Below, piece by piece: positions 6,569 to 6,977 of a stretch of 6,977 bases of DNA. Source of the stretch: an uncultured Clostridia bacterium. GTDB lineage: Bacteria > Bacillota > Clostridia > Oscillospirales > Oscillospiraceae. The translations under genes and the position numbers were made by a program. The notes beneath the pieces are model-generated. The model saw nothing but the letters and a program-made list of their open reading frames with translations, was not told the DNA's origin and made no database searches. The stretch spans positions 1 to 6,977 of the forward strand of contig CAMFZO010000080.1 in assembly GCA_946006895.1 (NCBI GenBank). The letters run 5' to 3'. Every line of letters starts with the position of its first letter. Within the stretch, counting starts at the first letter, position 1.

Positions 6569-6773
6569 GATTCTTGATGAAAAAGTTTCATCAAGAATCC
6601 CGTGTGCTACGCACACTCACATCGTGCTTAAGGCACAATGTGCCGTCTACGACTCGCCAAGAGCCGCCCTACGGGCGGTTGCTCGCTGCATAGCGCCTGC
6701 GGGCGCTTATCATGCAGAATCTGGCGCGCCTGACGGCGCTATAAAAAGGTTTGAAACCTTTTTATCAGATTCT
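6569..6773. repeat. Hairpin-chain element in the leader, possibly MITE-like or a structured RNA
   Basis: About 205 bp consisting of successive inverted repeats: 14-bp stem with 3-nt loop (6569-6599); GTGTGC/GCACAC (6602-6616); GGCAC/GTGCC (6632-6644); CCGCCC/GGGCGG (6664-6678); a compound stem CTGCAT-AGCGCC/GGCGCT-ATGCAG (6686-6717); GCGCC/GGCGC (6726-6739); an 11-bp A/T-rich stem (6741-6765). AGAATCTG (6716-6723) and CAGATTCT (6766-6773) enclose the last two. Read inward, the two ends are similar (TCTTGATGAAAAAGTTTCA against TCTGATAAAAAGGTTTCA), like imperfect terminal inverted repeats. No transposase and no clear target duplication are seen. Confidence 0.7.
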
Positions 6774-6815
6774 AGTATGAATTGATGTCGCTTCATCAGA
6801 GTATTTCACAGAATT

Positions 6816-6844
6816 AGTTTATCGTTTTTTTGCGTCTTTGTCAA
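6816..6844 (-). promoter_or_regulatory. Strong sigma-A-type promoter for the SLH gene
   Basis: On the minus strand: TTGACA (6839-6844), a 17-base spacer containing a run of seven A, and TAAACT (6816-6821). The -35 is consensus, the spacing optimal, and the -10 differs at two positions. Start expected near 6809. It is the only clear promoter in the window and points to the SLH gene and probably, by read-through, the hydrolase gene. Confidence 0.85.
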
Positions 6845-6894
6845 TCCATTTTACAATTCTTCTCCAGATTCAGCGAAATGACTTTATCCATTCG

Positions 6895-6915
6895 GGTAAT
6901 TTGTCGAAATTATCC
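6895..6915. repeat. Inverted repeat upstream of the promoter
   Basis: GGTAATTT and AAATTATCC flank a GTCG loop; eight pairs with one bulged T. It lies about 50 bp upstream of the -35 box. Possible regulator site or weak hairpin; function unknown. Confidence 0.5.
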
Positions 6916-6922
6916 AAACAGC

Positions 6923-6948
6923 CGGGAATTTGTTATAACAAATTCCCG
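6923..6948. repeat. Perfect 26-bp palindrome
   Basis: Arms CGGGAATTTGTTA and TAACAAATTCCCG meet with no spacer at a TTATAA centre. It is about 78 bp upstream of the -35 box. No T-run follows on either strand, so it is not a typical terminator; a dimeric regulator site is as likely. Its right arm overlaps a second stem, CCCGCC (6945-6950) with GGCGGG (6958-6963), so the two structures exclude each other in single-stranded form. Confidence 0.75.
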
Positions 6949-6977
6949 CCGGCACTTGGCGGGTGTCCGTAAAACAG

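Larger units (their letters stand above)
6544..6809 (-). promoter_or_regulatory. Long structured 5' leader of the SLH gene
   Basis: From the transcription start predicted near 6809 to the ATG is about 265 nt, much longer than needed for translation. A small stem TGATG/CATCA (6783-6798) lies at its start, then the hairpin chain. The final stem ends about 13 bases before the ribosome binding site and does not cover it. I recognise no known riboswitch, T-box or ribosomal leader. The 11-bp stem at 6741-6765 has its T-run within the stem, so a terminator or attenuator role is uncertain. Confidence 0.55.
6845..6977. other. Upstream non-coding region with no gene
   Basis: A/T-rich stretch before the promoter. 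No reading frame with a start, a ribosome binding site and reasonable composition is visible on either strand. It contains two inverted repeats (listed separately) and TGGATA/TGGATT repeated three times on the minus strand (ending near 6916, 6890 and 6848). Confidence 0.6.

Noticed and set aside
6544..6594. An N-terminal extension of the SLH protein starting at TTG 6594 or ATG 6591
   Set aside because: It would be translated from the final leader hairpin, read through the AGGAGGG site and place 16-17 residues before a perfect signal peptide.
6569..6773. A CRISPR array or tRNA cluster
   Set aside because: The stems differ in sequence and spacing, there are no equal direct repeats with spacers, and no cloverleaf with T-loop or anticodon pattern can be drawn.
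6567..6785. A 72-codon plus-strand frame across the hairpin chain
   Set aside because: Composition follows from the inverted repeats; no ribosome binding site and no family resemblance.
6710..6796. A 28-codon frame in the leader (MKRHQFILES...) as a leader peptide
   Set aside because: Begins with the same ten bases as the hydrolase gene (ATGAAGCGAC), which is curious, but has no ribosome binding site and runs through hairpin arms; probably chance.

Overview
The window reads as an accessory, surface-protein locus of a low-to-mid-GC Gram-positive anaerobe. My best guess is a gut Clostridia member near the Oscillospiraceae/Ruminococcaceae. The reasons are three C-terminal S-layer homology (SLH) repeats, InlB B-type repeats, an acidic Thr/Glu/Pro linker, strong GGAGG ribosome binding sites, a textbook sigma-A promoter and many Ala/Gly-rich GC-leaning codons. 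The taxonomic placement is inference; no rRNA or other marker gene is present.

Everything supported as coding lies on the minus strand, so the locus reads from right to left. From about 6977 to 6845 there is no gene, but there are two inverted repeats, one of them a perfect 26-bp palindrome. A strong promoter (6816-6844) follows. It should drive a leader of about 265 nt that is almost entirely filled by a chain of hairpins (6569-6773) whose two ends resemble each other as imperfect inverted repeats. Then comes a complete 883-residue exported SLH protein (3892-6543). After a 131-bp gap comes a very large exported SGNH/GDSL-type hydrolase (start codon at 3760), which is still open at the left edge after 1253 residues.

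The two proteins are paralogous over their N-terminal parts. Both carry the same ordered trio: a domain I call X, then two FGW-type beta-sandwich modules of two subtypes (alpha, beta). After the trio they diverge. The upstream protein ends in InlB-type repeats and SLH cell-wall anchors. The downstream one continues into a degenerate SGNH domain that has lost its catalytic residues, an alpha-helical spacer, an intact SGNH hydrolase domain and another FGW beta module cut by the window edge. A reasonable reading is a pair of surface or secreted proteins sharing a binding platform, one anchored to the wall and one bearing an esterase-like enzyme. Substrate and partner are not visible in the sequence.

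The most notable items are the inactivated tandem SGNH domain, the shared X-alpha-beta block with swapped C-termini, and the hairpin-chain element between promoter and ribosome binding site.
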